64,000 nucleotides of DNA from Bacteroidota bacterium (GTDB lineage: Bacteria > Bacteroidota > Bacteroidia > Flavobacteriales_D > Crocinitomicaceae), in NCBI GenBank assembly GCA_016192075.1, contig JACPUU010000016.1:124001-188000 (forward strand), in the 5' to 3' direction. A program made the position numbers and the translations under genes. The notes beneath the pieces were generated by a model. The model saw nothing but the letters and a program-made list of their open reading frames with translations, made no database searches and was not told the DNA's origin. Below are positions 7,444-15,099 of this stretch, one piece after another; the first letter of the stretch is position 1; each line of letters opens with the position of its first letter.

Positions 7444-8688
7444 TTACGCCAGTATTTCTTTGTAATGTTTGTTAAGTACGGATGAATCAGTACCGCTTAG
7501 AAAAGAAGAATAGGTGAGGTGCGTCAGCAAAAAACGCTTATCCCTGATCCACGGCGGCAAATACTGCGGAGCCTCAATTAACCCCATTTCACTCATCATT
7601 TTCAGTGCAGGAATATCTGATAAATCCAATTTGCCGCAGAACAATAAATCCAGGTATTCAAATTTACCAACTGCCACTGCTGCACTCAAAAAATTCTGAA
7701 CCCTGACCAGTCCCTCCAGGTACACAATGTCTTTTGTAAAGGGCGCACGACCCTTGATATCTCCTCCCCTGAAAACGCGTTTGGCACTGTCAAAAGCTTT
7801 TCCCTCGTCGTCGGTTTTTTCTAAATAATTCCGGTAAAGATCTATGAAATCAGCACCTTCAATAACCATTTGGGTGGCTAATACGCGGTCTGATAACCGG
7901 CGGGTCCGGTCCAGGTCAATACAACCGGTAATAAACTCCGAAAATACGGCCAGGCCTTCTTGCGTTTCAGTTGTTCCCGCATGTCCGGCTCCCAGAATTC
8001 TGATGTTTTTTTGATTGTGTCCGTTGATCGAAGTTGCTACGTGAATGTATACTTCGTGCTCAATCAGCTGCTGAATATCTTTGTCGGTAAAACACGCCGC
8101 AGGATTAATGGCTATGCGCCTGCGTCCGGCAATGGCATTGGATGAAATGGTATCATCCATAACAATTTTAGGGCCCTCATCACCAAACATGCCGGTAACG
8201 GCTTTTTCCATTTCTGCTGCCAGAGTTGATGGCATAACACAGGCTTTGGGCGGAGCACCCAGGTCAAAATTTTTGACGTTTTCAAAAAGTTCACCAAAAT
8301 GTTTTGCAAGGTCTAAGGCGGTGCTTTCTCCGTCGGGCAAAATGTCTTTCGGGCAGCCGTACATGTTTTTGGAGTGCCTGAAAAAATCCTGCGTTCCACG
8401 TGATGAAAGCAGCAAGGCACTGCTCTCAAGTTTATCTGCAATACGGCTGGCCCATTTGTCAATAACATCATTCACGCCCAAAAGCCGGCGGGCCTTTTTC
8501 AGTTCATCCAGCACCGGATTTGGATCAAACGGCCTGTATTCAACAACAGGTAATTTTTGCGCCTTGTTTTTGAAAAATTCCTGCTCCACCTCATTGGGCC
8601 AGGCAATGTTGCGTAATATGTTGATGTTGGATGCGGCTTCATCCAATGCGTTTGAAATGGCAATGATACGTTCTTTTTCAGCAGACAT
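7444..8688 (-). CDS. DUF1704 / QEGLA-motif metallopeptidase (MATCAP-like family)
   Basis: A 414-residue protein of the DUF1704 family, often annotated 'flavohemoglobin expression-modulating QEGLA motif protein'. I start it at the ATG complementary to 8686-8688; the TTG two codons upstream is less likely. A zinc-peptidase signature is visible: HEVYIH (211-216), followed 27 residues later by QEGLA (243-247), whose glutamate would be the third ligand. The family includes the eukaryotic tubulin carboxypeptidase MATCAP, so a carboxypeptidase-like activity is plausible, but bacterial substrates are unknown. No signal peptide, so it should be cytoplasmic. The flavohemoglobin name is historical and has no support here. 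Confidence 0.8.
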   Translation of the reverse strand: MSAEKERIIAISNALDEAASNINILRNIAWPNEVEQEFFKNKAQKLPVVEYRPFDPNPVLDELKKARRLLGVNDVIDKWASRIADKLESSALLLSSRGTQDFFRHSKNMYGCPKDILPDGESTALDLAKHFGELFENVKNFDLGAPPKACVMPSTLAAEMEKAVTGMFGDEGPKIVMDDTISSNAIAGRRRIAINPAACFTDKDIQQLIEHEVYIHVATSINGHNQKNIRILGAGHAGTTETQEGLAVFSEFITGCIDLDRTRRLSDRVLATQMVIEGADFIDLYRNYLEKTDDEGKAFDSAKRVFRGGDIKGRAPFTKDIVYLEGLVRVQNFLSAAVAVGKFEYLDLLFCGKLDLSDIPALKMMSEMGLIEAPQYLPPWIRDKRFLLTHLTYSSFLSGTDSSVLNKHYKEILA

Positions 8689-8802
8689 AAGCAATTGAGC
8701 TTTAAACGAAGATAACGAAAAAGCAGGTATGAAACCGGTACGCTGAACGAAGTATGGAGTTTGATTTATAGTTCACGTGTATACCTCTCGTTTTGCATTT
8801 TC

Positions 8803-10773
8803 TCAGATTTTGATTCCAATCACGCAAACATCATCCACCTGTTCCAAATCACCTTTCCAGTCAAAAAATGCGTTTTTCAGTTTTTCACGCTGAATATCCA
8901 TGGGGTACTCTGCAATGGAAATCAAAAATTCCTTGAGGCGTTTATACATGAATTTTTTTCCTTTCTCTCCGCCAAATTGATCAGGCAAACCATCGGTCAA
9001 GGCATAAATGACATCACCGTTTTGTAAATCAATTTGTTTTGAAGTGAATGGTATGTGCTGCTTGTCGTGCTTACCAACCGGCATTTTGTCAGGCTCACAT
9101 TCAATAATTTCATGCCCGGGTGAATCGGCTATGGAAGCAGTTTGTCTTACAATCCAAACCGGGTTATTGGCAGCTGCGTAATTCAGCTTTTTATTTTTCA
9201 AATCAAGGCAAACCAGGCTGGCATCCATTCCATCTTTTCCACCTTCTTTACTTCCGTCTTTTTTGAGCCGGTCAATAATATTTAAGCGGGCATGGTTCAG
9301 AATGTCTCCCGGATCAACCAATTTTTCTTCCTGCACTGCTTTTTCCAGGCAGGTAATATTCAGAATGCTCATAATGGCTCCTGGTACTCCATGTCCTGTA
9401 CTGTCTGCGGTAACCAGCGCAAAGTGATTGTTTGGTAATTTGGTGGCCCAGTAAAAATCGCCGCTCACCACATCCTTGGGTTGAAAGAAAACAAAATAGG
9501 CTTTCAGATTTTCATCCAGCAGATCTTTTGTTGCCAGAAAACTGCGTTGAATGCGTTCAGCGTAGTTGATGCTGTCCGTTATCTCTTTGTGTTTTTCTTC
9601 TACCAGGTGACGTTGATATTCAGCCTCATTTTTCTGCTCAACCACTTCTGTCGTGCGGTCAATTACTTTTTGTTCCAGTGTCTGATACGACTCCTGCAGT
9701 TGTTCGACCATGTGATTAAAGCTTCGGGATAGCTGCGTAATTTCATTCTCACCTTCTTCCTCAATTCGTTCGTCAAGTTTTCCGGAACTGATCATTTCTG
9801 CCTTTTTTGTAAGCCGTATGATTGGCCGTGTAATGGTGCGTGCCCTGAAAGTAATAATCAGGATAAGGATGAAAATTGCAATGCCGGCCATGACCGCAAA
9901 CCTGCGAATAGCCTGCCCGGCCAGTTGTCTTTCTTTGGAGTCATCACTTTTGATGTAGAGAATAATGCCGTTGAACATGCTGGTTTCTTCAAGCAGTACT
10001 TTGATATAAATGAGGTCTTCAAAAACGGTCCGGTCTGGTTCTTCGGTTATAATCCGTTGATTTTTTTGGCTGACCAATACCTCTTGCATTTTTTGCTGAA
10101 CCATTGAGTCATCAATGCCTTCAAAATATTCACCCTTCACCTGCATGGCCAGAAAAACCTGCTCAATGTCATTGTGTTTATCTGCAATGGCATTGACTTT
10201 AGTCAGCAGCGTTTCACGCATAATTTTGGCTTCTTCACTCAGAAATCCGAGTTCCACCAGGTAAAGCCCGTTGCGGGTTGGAATGAAACTCCATTTTTTG
10301 ATCCGGCCGGTTACCTGTTCTGCTGAAAAACGGTCTGCAAAAAAGCCATTCTGTGCCCATATTTTTTCAAAATATTCCCGGTAACCTTCACCGCGTGCGT
10401 AAAAATCCAGGTGCAGGTCTTTGTAGAAACTGGTATTTACCACAACGCCATTGGTGTCAATAATGTAAACCGACTCGGTATTTGTATCCAGGCCAATTTC
10501 TTCAGATAGCTGATAAAGATCGGCAGTGGCGGGATCGTACCGGGTGTCAAAAAGCGTGACCAGCTCATGACTTATTTTTTCCATGCGGGCTTCAAAATGA
10601 CGTTCATTCATTTTCATACCCAGGTCGTGAATTTCAATCAGGTTCTGAACTTCATCCTGTATTTGCTGCAGACGTTCCTGGTTTAATAGTTCCAGTTCAC
10701 GTTTATTGTACCGGTAATTGATATACGAGAACAGAACCAGTACCAAAATAACCGGAACGGTGATGTTCAGCAT
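8803..10773 (-). CDS. Membrane sensor with HAMP and SpoIIE-type PP2C phosphatase domain
   Basis: A 656-residue signalling protein. It has an N-terminal membrane helix (residues 1-18), a large extracytoplasmic sensor region (about 20-285, Cache-like layout, not firmly identified), a second helix around 288-308, a HAMP segment with TRPIIRLTKKAEMISSG, a coiled coil (about 365-405) and a C-terminal SpoIIE/PP2C domain. Metal-binding acidic motifs are visible in VVSGDFYWA, DSTGHGVPG, GMDASL and ALTDGLPDQFGG. Such proteins dephosphorylate anti-sigma or anti-anti-sigma regulators. The first ATG is used; in-frame codons upstream (PKRQKTILQQL) suggest the real start could be a non-ATG codon slightly upstream. 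A paralogous phosphatase domain lies at 58254-60311. Confidence 0.85.
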   Translation of the reverse strand: MLNITVPVILVLVLFSYINYRYNKRELELLNQERLQQIQDEVQNLIEIHDLGMKMNERHFEARMEKISHELVTLFDTRYDPATADLYQLSEEIGLDTNTESVYIIDTNGVVVNTSFYKDLHLDFYARGEGYREYFEKIWAQNGFFADRFSAEQVTGRIKKWSFIPTRNGLYLVELGFLSEEAKIMRETLLTKVNAIADKHNDIEQVFLAMQVKGEYFEGIDDSMVQQKMQEVLVSQKNQRIITEEPDRTVFEDLIYIKVLLEETSMFNGIILYIKSDDSKERQLAGQAIRRFAVMAGIAIFILILIITFRARTITRPIIRLTKKAEMISSGKLDERIEEEGENEITQLSRSFNHMVEQLQESYQTLEQKVIDRTTEVVEQKNEAEYQRHLVEEKHKEITDSINYAERIQRSFLATKDLLDENLKAYFVFFQPKDVVSGDFYWATKLPNNHFALVTADSTGHGVPGAIMSILNITCLEKAVQEEKLVDPGDILNHARLNIIDRLKKDGSKEGGKDGMDASLVCLDLKNKKLNYAAANNPVWIVRQTASIADSPGHEIIECEPDKMPVGKHDKQHIPFTSKQIDLQNGDVIYALTDGLPDQFGGEKGKKFMYKRLKEFLISIAEYPMDIQREKLKNAFFDWKGDLEQVDDVCVIGIKI

Positions 10774-10943
10774 AAGCTGCTGTAGAATGGTTTTTTGACG
10801 CTTTGGTTTCAGACAAGGTTGATTTTAGGGTGAAGATACAAGAAATAGGTCCATTTTCTTTTGAAAAAAACGCCGTGTAATTCCCTTTATTTGAAGGTGT
10901 TTGAATAATTTGGAAGATTTCACGCAAGAATTTTTGCGATTTC

Positions 10944-10974
10944 TTTGCAATTATTAAAAAGCTCTCTATATTTG
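10944..10974 (+). promoter_or_regulatory. Consensus Bacteroidota promoter for tRNA-Val
   Basis: TTTG (10944-10947), a 19-base spacer and TATATTTG (10967-10974) match the Bacteroidota sigma-A consensus exactly. The predicted start is near 10981, about 45 bases before the tRNA. Confidence 0.85.
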
Positions 10975-11026
10975 CACCCCGTAATCAATATTATCCTCCT
11001 ACGCCTAACGGCTTTGGAAGATGTTA

Positions 11027-11101
11027 GGGAGATTAGCTCAGCTGGTTCAGAGCACCTGCCTTACAAGCAGGGGGTCACTGGTTCGAACCCAGTATCTCCC
11101 A
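11027..11101 (+). tRNA. tRNA-Val (anticodon TAC)
   Basis: A full cloverleaf folds: acceptor GGGAGAT/ATCTCCC, D stem GCTC/GAGC, anticodon stem CCTGC/GCAGG with loop CTTACAA and anticodon TAC at 11062-11064, and T arm ACTGG-TTCGAAC-CCAGT. The discriminator base is A, and CCA is not encoded (the next bases are CCC). It reads GUA and, by wobble, other valine codons. It has a consensus promoter upstream and a terminator directly downstream, so it is an independent unit. Confidence 0.97.
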
Positions 11102-11105
11102 CCCA

Positions 11106-11143
11106 AGGGGTCAATTCTTAATCGAGTTGACCCCTCTTTTTTT
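11106..11143 (+). terminator. Rho-independent terminator after tRNA-Val
   Basis: AGGGGTCAA (11106-11114) pairs with TTGACCCCT (11127-11135), followed by CTTTTTTT. Confidence 0.9.
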
Positions 11144-11190
11144 GCTGGTGTTTCAGCTAGGCACATCTTAAGGCAAATCCGAAATACCAG

Positions 11191-11505
11191 GGATCAGTAT
11201 CAAAAGTTGGGGATCATGCATAAATTTTGGTTAATCTGTAAAGAAAGAATTCGACGTTTTTGACTCCCCTGAACTGATTTCTAAAGGCTTTAATTTTTGC
11301 ATTAAAAGATTCAGCAGAGGCGTTGGTGCTTCGGTTATCAAAGTAGTTAAGTATTGTTTTATAGTGACTCATGATGGTTTTGGATATTGTATTGAATGAC
11401 TTAAAACGGATCAAGTCCAATACCTGTGGAATAGAAAAAATCAAGCATAAATTTTAGTTAGTCTGTAGAGGAAGAATTCAGGATCAAGCCCACTTTTTGT
11501 ATCTT
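11191..11505 (-). mobile_element. Decayed ISAon1-like insertion sequence
   Basis: The segment holds the last part of a transposase on the minus strand. A second copy of the transposase 3' end (11445-11479) resembles 11218-11252 at 30 of 35 positions. Imperfect inverted ends can be seen: TATCAAAAGTTGGGGATCA near 11198-11216, and a similar reverse complement in the GGATCAAGCCCACTTTTTGTATC stretch near 11481-11503. Most of the element is gone. It sits just past the tRNA-Val terminator. Confidence 0.65.
11214..11444 (-). pseudogene. C-terminal fragment of ISAon1 / ISL3-like transposase
   Basis: About 75 residues remain, including NRSTNASAESFNAKIKAFR and FRGVKNVEFFLYRLTKIYA, the hallmark C-terminal region of ISAon1-type (DDE, ISL3-related) transposases that normally exceed 300 residues. 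The frame opens only at a TTG, and no upstream catalytic region is present. Immediately upstream on the same strand a second copy of the last codons (EFFLYRLTKIYA then stop, around 11444-11480) shows that two element ends abut. Non-functional. Confidence 0.8.
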
Positions 11506-11572
11506 AGTTTCACAAAACCACCTATAGCAAATCCGGTCTGCTGCCGCAGACACAAACAAATACGAATTTCAC

Positions 11573-11998
11573 ATGGCTGAAAAAAAATCAAAACTGGTTG
11601 AAATCAAAACCAAACAAACCACTGCAAGCGTGGATGATTTTATCAATACCGTTCCCGATGAGCAAAAACGCAAAGACAGTTTTGTGATTTTGGAGATGAT
11701 GAAAAAAGCAACCGGGGAAGAACCAAAAATGTGGGGCGCATCGCTCATTGGTTTTGGTAATAAAAGATATAAAAGTCCTGCCACCGGTAGAGAAGTTGAT
11801 TGGCTGCTCATTGGTTTTTCTCCCCGCAAAGCCAATCTGTCGTTGTACCTGACAATGGATATTAAAAAACATGCCGATACGCTTAAAAAGCTTGGGAAAC
11901 ACAAGACGGGTGTTGGTTGCCTCTACATCAATAAACTGGAGGATATTGATGTGAAAGTACTGAAAGCATTGATCGATGTGTCGTTAAAGCAAAAGTAG
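11573..11998 (+). CDS. DUF1801 domain protein
   Basis: A 141-residue cytoplasmic protein of the DUF1801 (YdhG-like) family. Visible hallmarks are VDDFINTVPDEQKRKDSF near the N-terminus, MWGASLIGFGNKRY in the middle, WLLIGFSPRKANLSLYL, and LGKHKTGVGCLYINKLEDID near the C-terminus. Members adopt a small alpha/beta fold and have no established biochemical role. It appears as a single gene downstream of the insertion-sequence relic. Confidence 0.83.
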   Translation: MAEKKSKLVEIKTKQTTASVDDFINTVPDEQKRKDSFVILEMMKKATGEEPKMWGASLIGFGNKRYKSPATGREVDWLLIGFSPRKANLSLYLTMDIKKHADTLKKLGKHKTGVGCLYINKLEDIDVKVLKALIDVSLKQK

Positions 11999-12152
11999 CA
12001 AAACGGCGCGCTGCTTTTTTTCAATTCAGTTTCTTACCTGGATAAGAAAGACCAAAATAACGAACAGGTTTTTAGTAATCGTCACTTCGTTTACGATCAA
12101 AAAAATGACCTGAAAATTCCGGAACGGTTCAACGCATAAAACAGGTTTCGTT

Positions 12153-12347
12153 TCAGCGTTTTCTTGAAGTGGTAATTAATTCCTGGTGCCTTCTGTCAGC
12201 GTAAAATTTGTTAACAACCAGCATGGCAAAAATCACGCCCGGCAACCAGCCCAGCAAGGTTAAGAGCAGGCTCAGCAGAAATGCGCCCAACTTGCCTGTT
12301 GACAGTACAGCAATTGGAGGCAGTATAATGCAAAAAAAGTAGCGCAT
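12153..12347 (-). CDS. YqaE/Pmp3 family small membrane protein
   Basis: A 64-residue protein started at the ATG complementary to 12345-12347 (MRYFFCIILPP); the longer frame adds 13 residues that do not belong to the family. Two membrane helices are evident. The signature LLTLLGWLPGVIFAMLVV matches the Pmp3/UPF0057 family, whose members are stress-linked membrane proteins affecting membrane potential in yeast and plants. The basic tail (RRHQELITTSRKR) is probably cytoplasmic. Confidence 0.82.
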   Translation of the reverse strand: MRYFFCIILPPIAVLSTGKLGAFLLSLLLTLLGWLPGVIFAMLVVNKFYADRRHQELITTSRKR

Positions 12348-12516
12348 GGCTTTCAATAGATGAGACCAAAGTATTGATTTAAACAACCCGGGTCAATGTG
12401 GAAACTACGTGACTTTATTGCGGGAAATACGTTTTTTATAGAAACGGAACAACGAATCGGGCTTCTGCCAGGGTGTCTTTTTATTGAATGAAAGCTTTAC
12501 CAGAGCTGCTTACATC

Positions 12517-13269
12517 TTATTTGGATTCTCGCCGAACAACTTTCTCGCCCAGCAACCAACTTGGTTTATAGGCTTCACTTAATTTCAACTGTGGGTTGTT
12601 GAGTACATAATTCCGGATATGCGTGACCACTTCGTTTACATCGTCTGTAAATAAAATCAGTTTAAGATCTTCTGCACTGATGGTTTGAGATTGTGCCATA
12701 GTGCCAATGTGTTCAATTAAATCTTTGTGGTATTCAAGCCCCATAATAACTACCGGAAAAGGATCTGTTTTGCGGGTTTGAATCAAGGTAATGGTTTCAA
12801 AAAATTCATCCAGTGTTCCAAAACCGCCGGGTAAAATGATAAATGCAAAGGAATATTTTCGAAGCAATTCTTTGCGTACAAAAAAATATTCAATGTCAAC
12901 CTGTTTGTCTAAATACGGGTTGGCAGCCTGTTCATGCGGTAATACAATGTTGCAGCCAATTGAAACTCCACCTGCTTCTTTGGCACCGCGGTTGGCCGCT
13001 TCCATAATTCCGGGCCCGCCGCCAGTCACAATGGTAAACCCCAGTTTTGATACTTCAGCAGAAACATTGCGGGCCAATTGGTAATAGGGATGATTCTCAT
13101 TGAACCGGGCCGAACCAAAAACAGTAATGCTGGGGCCTACAAAATGCAATGCACGGAATCCTTTAATGAATTGCATCACCACACCAACAGCATACTTAAA
13201 CTCACGCCACCGAGCCCGGGGACCTTTTAAGAAACTCTGTTCTTCTTTATGAAAGATTCTTTTTTTCAT
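12517..13269 (-). CDS. LOG-family (TIGR00730) Rossmann-fold nucleotide phosphoribohydrolase-like protein
   Basis: A 250-residue cytoplasmic protein. The LOG signatures are present: TGGGPGIMEAANRGA around residues 81-95 and PGGFGTLDE around residues 148-156, with the catalytic glutamate of the PGGxGTxxE motif. The family cleaves nucleoside 5'-monophosphates to the base and ribose 5-phosphate; LOG enzymes in plants activate cytokinins, while bacterial members probably act in nucleotide turnover. The N-terminus carries about 40 extra basic residues (MKKRIFHKEEQ). It is divergent from the copper-gene region. Confidence 0.85.
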   Translation of the reverse strand: MKKRIFHKEEQSFLKGPRARWREFKYAVGVVMQFIKGFRALHFVGPSITVFGSARFNENHPYYQLARNVSAEVSKLGFTIVTGGGPGIMEAANRGAKEAGGVSIGCNIVLPHEQAANPYLDKQVDIEYFFVRKELLRKYSFAFIILPGGFGTLDEFFETITLIQTRKTDPFPVVIMGLEYHKDLIEHIGTMAQSQTISAEDLKLILFTDDVNEVVTHIRNYVLNNPQLKLSEAYKPSWLLGEKVVRRESK

Positions 13270-13652
13270 TTTTTCCGGCTAAAAATGCCTGCTTGTTCCG
13301 GATGTTTCAACGCTGCATTTTTGTTAACCGAAGGTAGTACTTGTCAGGACAGACAGAAATGAGCAATATCAGTTTTGGTTTTGAGATGTGTGTGGACTAT
13401 TTCTAAAACAAACAGTTCAGCAAAGCAGCTTTTCAACGTGTACGGTCATTCATTTAAAGCAGTTGACTACGAAACATCCTGGTAAAAAGCAGAGGAACAC
13501 CGGCAGACAAAATTGAACGAAAACCCGGGCGGTTTGCAGCAAATCCGTAGTGTCCGACACGCTTGTTTTAGCTGAGAATCCAACAATATTGCAAAGTATT
13601 GAACCTGATCTGAAATCCAAATCACTTTTTTTACGTAAATTCGAATTGGACA
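13270..13652. other. Intergenic region between divergent genes
   Basis: I see no convincing gene. A -7-like TAAATTCG (13636-13643) lies 10 bases before the HYC_CC_PP start, but no matching upstream element is at the right distance. No clear operator or terminator. Confidence 0.5.
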
Positions 13653-14075
13653 ATGTATCACCGCGTAATAGCATATCACTTTTTAGTACTTTTTTTGCTT
13701 TGCTCCTTTCAGGTAGGGGTCAAAACGCATTATTGCTGTGGAAAGTACATAGGCACCAGGCTTGTTATGGGCGATGGTGAGATCAGTTGCGGCATGAAAC
13801 CAGAAGCAGATGTGTCTTGCGAAACCGGTGAAAAAATCAAGAAAAAATGCTGTGAAAATTTTCTGGCAAAACTTCAGTTTCAGAATGATTTTGGCGTTGC
13901 AAAAGTTATTTCTGTTCCTGCTTTAACAGATGTTGTTGCTTCATTTTACATGTATGAAGTACGTACCTCTCAGGGCATTGTTTGTGTTATCGAAAACGCT
14001 TATTCGCTCAACCCTCCACCTGATCTTTCAGTCATGAAAGAAGACCTCTCCCGCCTTCAGGTCTTTAAAATATAG
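13653..14075 (+). CDS. HYC_CC_PP family secreted protein
   Basis: A 140-residue protein with an N-terminal hydrophobic signal (residues 4-22). It carries the three landmarks that name the HYC_CC_PP family: HYC at 26-28 (here HYCC), CC at 66-67 and a proline run in SLNPPPDL near the C-terminus. Six or more cysteines plus histidines suggest metal or disulfide chemistry outside the cytoplasm. In Bacteroidota such genes are commonly found next to copper-handling genes, which matches the downstream multicopper oxidase and cupredoxin. No enzymatic activity is known. It is 106 bases ahead of the next gene and may be cotranscribed. Confidence 0.8.
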   Translation: MYHRVIAYHFLVLFLLCSFQVGVKTHYCCGKYIGTRLVMGDGEISCGMKPEADVSCETGEKIKKKCCENFLAKLQFQNDFGVAKVISVPALTDVVASFYMYEVRTSQGIVCVIENAYSLNPPPDLSVMKEDLSRLQVFKI

Positions 14076-14181
14076 CTTTCAGCGCACCCGGGATTTTTTT
14101 CCTGTATTCTCTTGCACGTTTGCCAGACATTCGTGCCAGGTAATTTATATAAAACAACTTTTAATAATTAGAATTTTACGT

Positions 14182-15069
14182 ATGAAAACTTCGTTATACT
14201 TAATTGTATTGCTTTTTATTGCAGATAACACCTTTGCACAAATTCCAAATAATGGATTTGAATCCTTCACGAACATGGGCGCTTATGATGAGCCGGACTC
14301 ATGGGGTACTTTAAATGCCTTAACCGATATGGCCGGTATTTATACCGCCACAAAAGGAACACCGGGCAGCCCGGGCGCCTCGTATTTAAAATTAACATCT
14401 AAAACAGTTGGCCCGGCTGTGGTAAATGGTATTGCTGTAAGTGGTGTTCTGGATGAATCAACCATGACACCGGTATCAGGTTTTGCATATACTGGTCAGC
14501 CCATTTCATTCACCGGTAAATGGCAGCACATGATCTATGGTTCCAGCCAGGGAGGTATCACCGTTGTGCTGACAAAATGGAATTCAACCACCAGTATGCG
14601 TGACACCGTTGCAATGGCAAATCAAACATTGTCAGGCATGGCCATGAGCTGGGCAAATTTCACCATTCCGTTTACTTATTACAGTGCAGATGCGCCTGAC
14701 TCGTGCATTATTTTTATGCGCGCAAGCGGATCTTCACCAACGGCAAACGATTATTTGTGGGTAGATAACCTGGCCTTTTCAGGTTCTGTTGTTGGTATTG
14801 AAAACAATGAACTCAGCGTGGGTACCGTTTCTGTTTACCCAAATCCATCCAGTGAAATGCTTACTGTTTCATTTGCAACAACGGCATCTCAACCGGTAAA
14901 CCTGCAATTGGTTGACATCGCAGGTAAAATTGTACTTACCAAAAACCTGGGTGTTATTCAGGGGCAGCGCAGTGAGTCAATTGCGGTAGATGGCCTTGCC
15001 GCAGGAACATACATTTTAAAACTGAACGGTGTTGCAAATACCCAAACTCAGACTATCGTTATCCGGTGA
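14182..15069 (+). CDS. Secreted PCMD-like protein with T9SS type A sorting domain
   Basis: A 295-residue protein with a signal peptide ending in TFAQ (about 20 residues). The middle region (IPNNGFESF, TPGSPGASYLKL, DYLWVDNLAFSG) looks like a carbohydrate-binding-type jelly roll (PCMD or similar); this is a resemblance, not a firm match. The last 80 residues (SVYPNPSSEMLTV through GTYILKL) form a T9SS type A sorting domain, so the protein should cross the outer membrane. It appears to start the secreted copper operon, with short gaps (30, 10, 6, 35 and 40 bases) to the genes that follow. Its own role is unknown. Confidence 0.8.
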   Translation: MKTSLYLIVLLFIADNTFAQIPNNGFESFTNMGAYDEPDSWGTLNALTDMAGIYTATKGTPGSPGASYLKLTSKTVGPAVVNGIAVSGVLDESTMTPVSGFAYTGQPISFTGKWQHMIYGSSQGGITVVLTKWNSTTSMRDTVAMANQTLSGMAMSWANFTIPFTYYSADAPDSCIIFMRASGSSPTANDYLWVDNLAFSGSVVGIENNELSVGTVSVYPNPSSEMLTVSFATTASQPVNLQLVDIAGKIVLTKNLGVIQGQRSESIAVDGLAAGTYILKLNGVANTQTQTIVIR

Positions 15070-15099
15070 TTTGAAAAGTGAATGCATACTGACAAATTT

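Noticed and set aside
11021-11263. An 80-residue frame across the tRNA-Val gene and its terminator
   Set aside because: It lies over a complete tRNA cloverleaf and a terminator hairpin, so it is not a protein gene.
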